In this document: positions 63,150 through 64,000 of the stretch, one piece after another
Numbering within the stretch: position 1 is the first letter of the stretch
How the letters are laid out: each line of letters starts with the position of its first letter
DNA from: Candidatus Acutalibacter stercorigallinarum
GTDB lineage: Bacteria > Bacillota > Clostridia > Oscillospirales > Acutalibacteraceae
Reading direction: 5' to 3'
Assembly: GCA_019112625.1 (NCBI GenBank)
Contig: DXIW01000060.1
Location: forward strand, 1 to 64,000
Length of the DNA stretch: 64,000 nucleotides
The notes under the pieces: model-generated
What the model was told of the DNA's origin: nothing
The model's input: only the letters and a program-made list of their open reading frames with translations
The model's database searches: none
Made by a program: the position numbers and the translations under genes

Positions 63150-64000
63150 GTGGCGACTTTCGTAGCGATTCGTAACGCAAAGCAGACCCGTGGATCAATG
63201 GCGGGAGCCATAGGCTATATCGCCAAAGATGAGAAAACGTTATGGAAAGGGATCTCTCTGGTGGCGGGTCATAACTGTGTCCCTCAGTCTTCCTATATCG
63301 AATTCCTCACCACGAAAAAGAGATTTCACAAGATGGAGGGCCGCCAGTTTTACCACTTCGTCCAATCCTTTGCGGAGGGGGATAGGCTCTCCCCACAGAT
63401 GGCAAACGCTATTGGAGTGGAGCTTGCAGAGAAAGAGTTCCCGGATTTTGAAGTATTGGTGGCAACGCACATCGACACCGGCCACCTGCATAACCACCTG
63501 ATCGTGAATTCGGTGAGCTGCGTAGACGGCAGGAAGCTCCATCAAAACACGGCGGACTTGCAGCACCACCGGGACGTAAACGACCAGATCTGCATGAAGT
63601 ACCACCTGAGCGTGCTCCCGAAATCGAAGAAGCATAGTCGGAAAAAGCGCATGGAGCCTGGAGAATATCAGGCGGGGCTTCGCGGGGAGAGCTGGAAGCT
63701 GGAACTGGTTTTCGTGCTCAACCAAGCCTTGCGGGAGGCGGAGGATAAGGAAAGCTTCATCGAATGGCTGGAGCGGGAGGGCTACCAAGTGAGGTGGTCT
63801 GACAACCGCAAGCACATCACTTTCGTCACGCCAGAGGGCTTCCGCTGCCGGGATACCAGCTTGCATGACGAAACATTTTTGAAGGACAACCTGGAATACC
63901 TGTTCCTCTACCGCCAGCTGACGAACTTCGAACCCGGCAGGGAGGAACCCTCCTGTGGCTGGCTTTACGGCGTGACCTACAATGCAGAAGCCCTGACCCG
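63150..64000 (+). CDS. MobA/VirD2-type relaxase, N-terminal part (runs off the window)
   Basis: An open frame starting at GTG 63150 with AGGAGGAG upstream and no stop before the window end (at least 283 residues). It begins ATFVAIRNAKQTRGSMAGAIGYI, carries the active-site tyrosine candidates near GAIGYIAK, and the three-histidine metal motif ATHIDTGHLHNHLIVNS. This is the HUH nickase that initiates transfer of the element at oriT. It lies 2 bp after mobC. Being cut by the window edge, its C-terminal part is unseen. Confidence 0.9.
   Translation, partial: MATFVAIRNAKQTRGSMAGAIGYIAKDEKTLWKGISLVAGHNCVPQSSYIEFLTTKKRFHKMEGRQFYHFVQSFAEGDRLSPQMANAIGVELAEKEFPDFEVLVATHIDTGHLHNHLIVNSVSCVDGRKLHQNTADLQHHRDVNDQICMKYHLSVLPKSKKHSRKKRMEPGEYQAGLRGESWKLELVFVLNQALREAEDKESFIEWLEREGYQVRWSDNRKHITFVTPEGFRCRDTSLHDETFLKDNLEYLFLYRQLTNFEPGREEPSCGWLYGVTYNAEALT

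Larger units (their letters stand above)
61276..64000. mobile_element. Mobilization module of a second integrative/mobilizable element
   Basis: Two HTH genes, a repeat-rich non-coding stretch, mobC and the start of a relaxase gene occur in the order common in integrative mobilizable elements of gut Firmicutes. The element continues past the right window edge. The left boundary is placed at the promoter of the first HTH gene; the inverted repeat at 60937-61024 may belong to it. Confidence 0.7.

Overview
The window looks like a chromosome segment from a GC-rich, spore-forming Clostridia member, most like the Oscillospiraceae of the gut. This rests on high-GC coding, Shine-Dalgarno AGGAGG sites, an intact sigK, GlgC/GlgD glycogen genes, an Ord-type amine dehydrogenase and gut-type conjugative elements at both ends. 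The taxonomic placement is inference; no rRNA is present.

Layout. 0-2.2 kb: integrase end of an integrative element (Cys-pair protein, excisionase, tyrosine integrase), a complete tRNA-Leu(CAA), and a broken 5' half of a second tRNA-Leu that looks like the attachment junction. 2.4-9.9 kb: mostly leftward genes for a Cys-rich membrane protein, two MFS transporters, a DUF975/CmpB fusion, a small P-loop kinase and an endonuclease III-like glycosylase. 9.9-16.8 kb: carbohydrate genes, led by an unusual XRE-HTH/GH51 arabinofuranosidase fusion, then a Gfo/Idh/MocA oxidoreductase with a divergent AraC regulator, a hypothetical protein with two GGADGP motifs, and a TIM-barrel epimerase. 17.0-31.2 kb: a tightly overlapping surface-polysaccharide operon with GT4, GT2, two proteins sharing an RDG/VDxGWxGS domain (one with a HAD domain), a Wzm/Wzt-type ABC exporter, two sialyltransferase-like GT-B enzymes, a GT2/GT32-like fusion, a KdsB-like CMP-sugar synthetase, an HMGL-like aldolase and an LCP ligase. 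31.3-39.0 kb: sigK, trmO and glgBCDA. 39-45.3 kb: SLC13-type permease, unknown membrane protein, M24 peptidase, Ord-like dehydrogenase and a MerR regulator. 45.4-46.8 kb: an AT-richer island (XRE regulator, small membrane protein, DUF3267 protein), followed by about 1 kb of hairpin-rich, mostly non-coding sequence. 47.8-60.9 kb: a complete C-P lyase locus with PhnF regulator, PhnDCEE transport, PhnGHIJK, PhnM, PhnL, an IMPase-family phosphatase, a PHP-family phosphoesterase and a GNAT. 61.3-64 kb: mobilization module of a second element (two HTH proteins, repeats, MobC, start of a MobA relaxase).

How the parts work together. The polysaccharide operon reads as a self-contained route: make an acidic CMP-sugar (aldolase plus CMP-transferase), transfer it with CMP-sugar-type GTs, export it by ABC transporter and attach it to the wall through LCP. 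The phn locus imports phosphonate and cleaves it; it has no phnN or phnP, and the PHP enzyme probably closes the pathway at ribose 5-phosphate. glgBCDA stores glucose as glycogen.

The most unusual items are the HTH-GH51 fusion, the CMP-sugar/aldolase/sialyltransferase-like set, the stand-alone RDG/VDxGWxGS domain, the phn operon variants (IMPase, PHP, Cys-ribbon in PhnK) and the tRNA-Leu junction.
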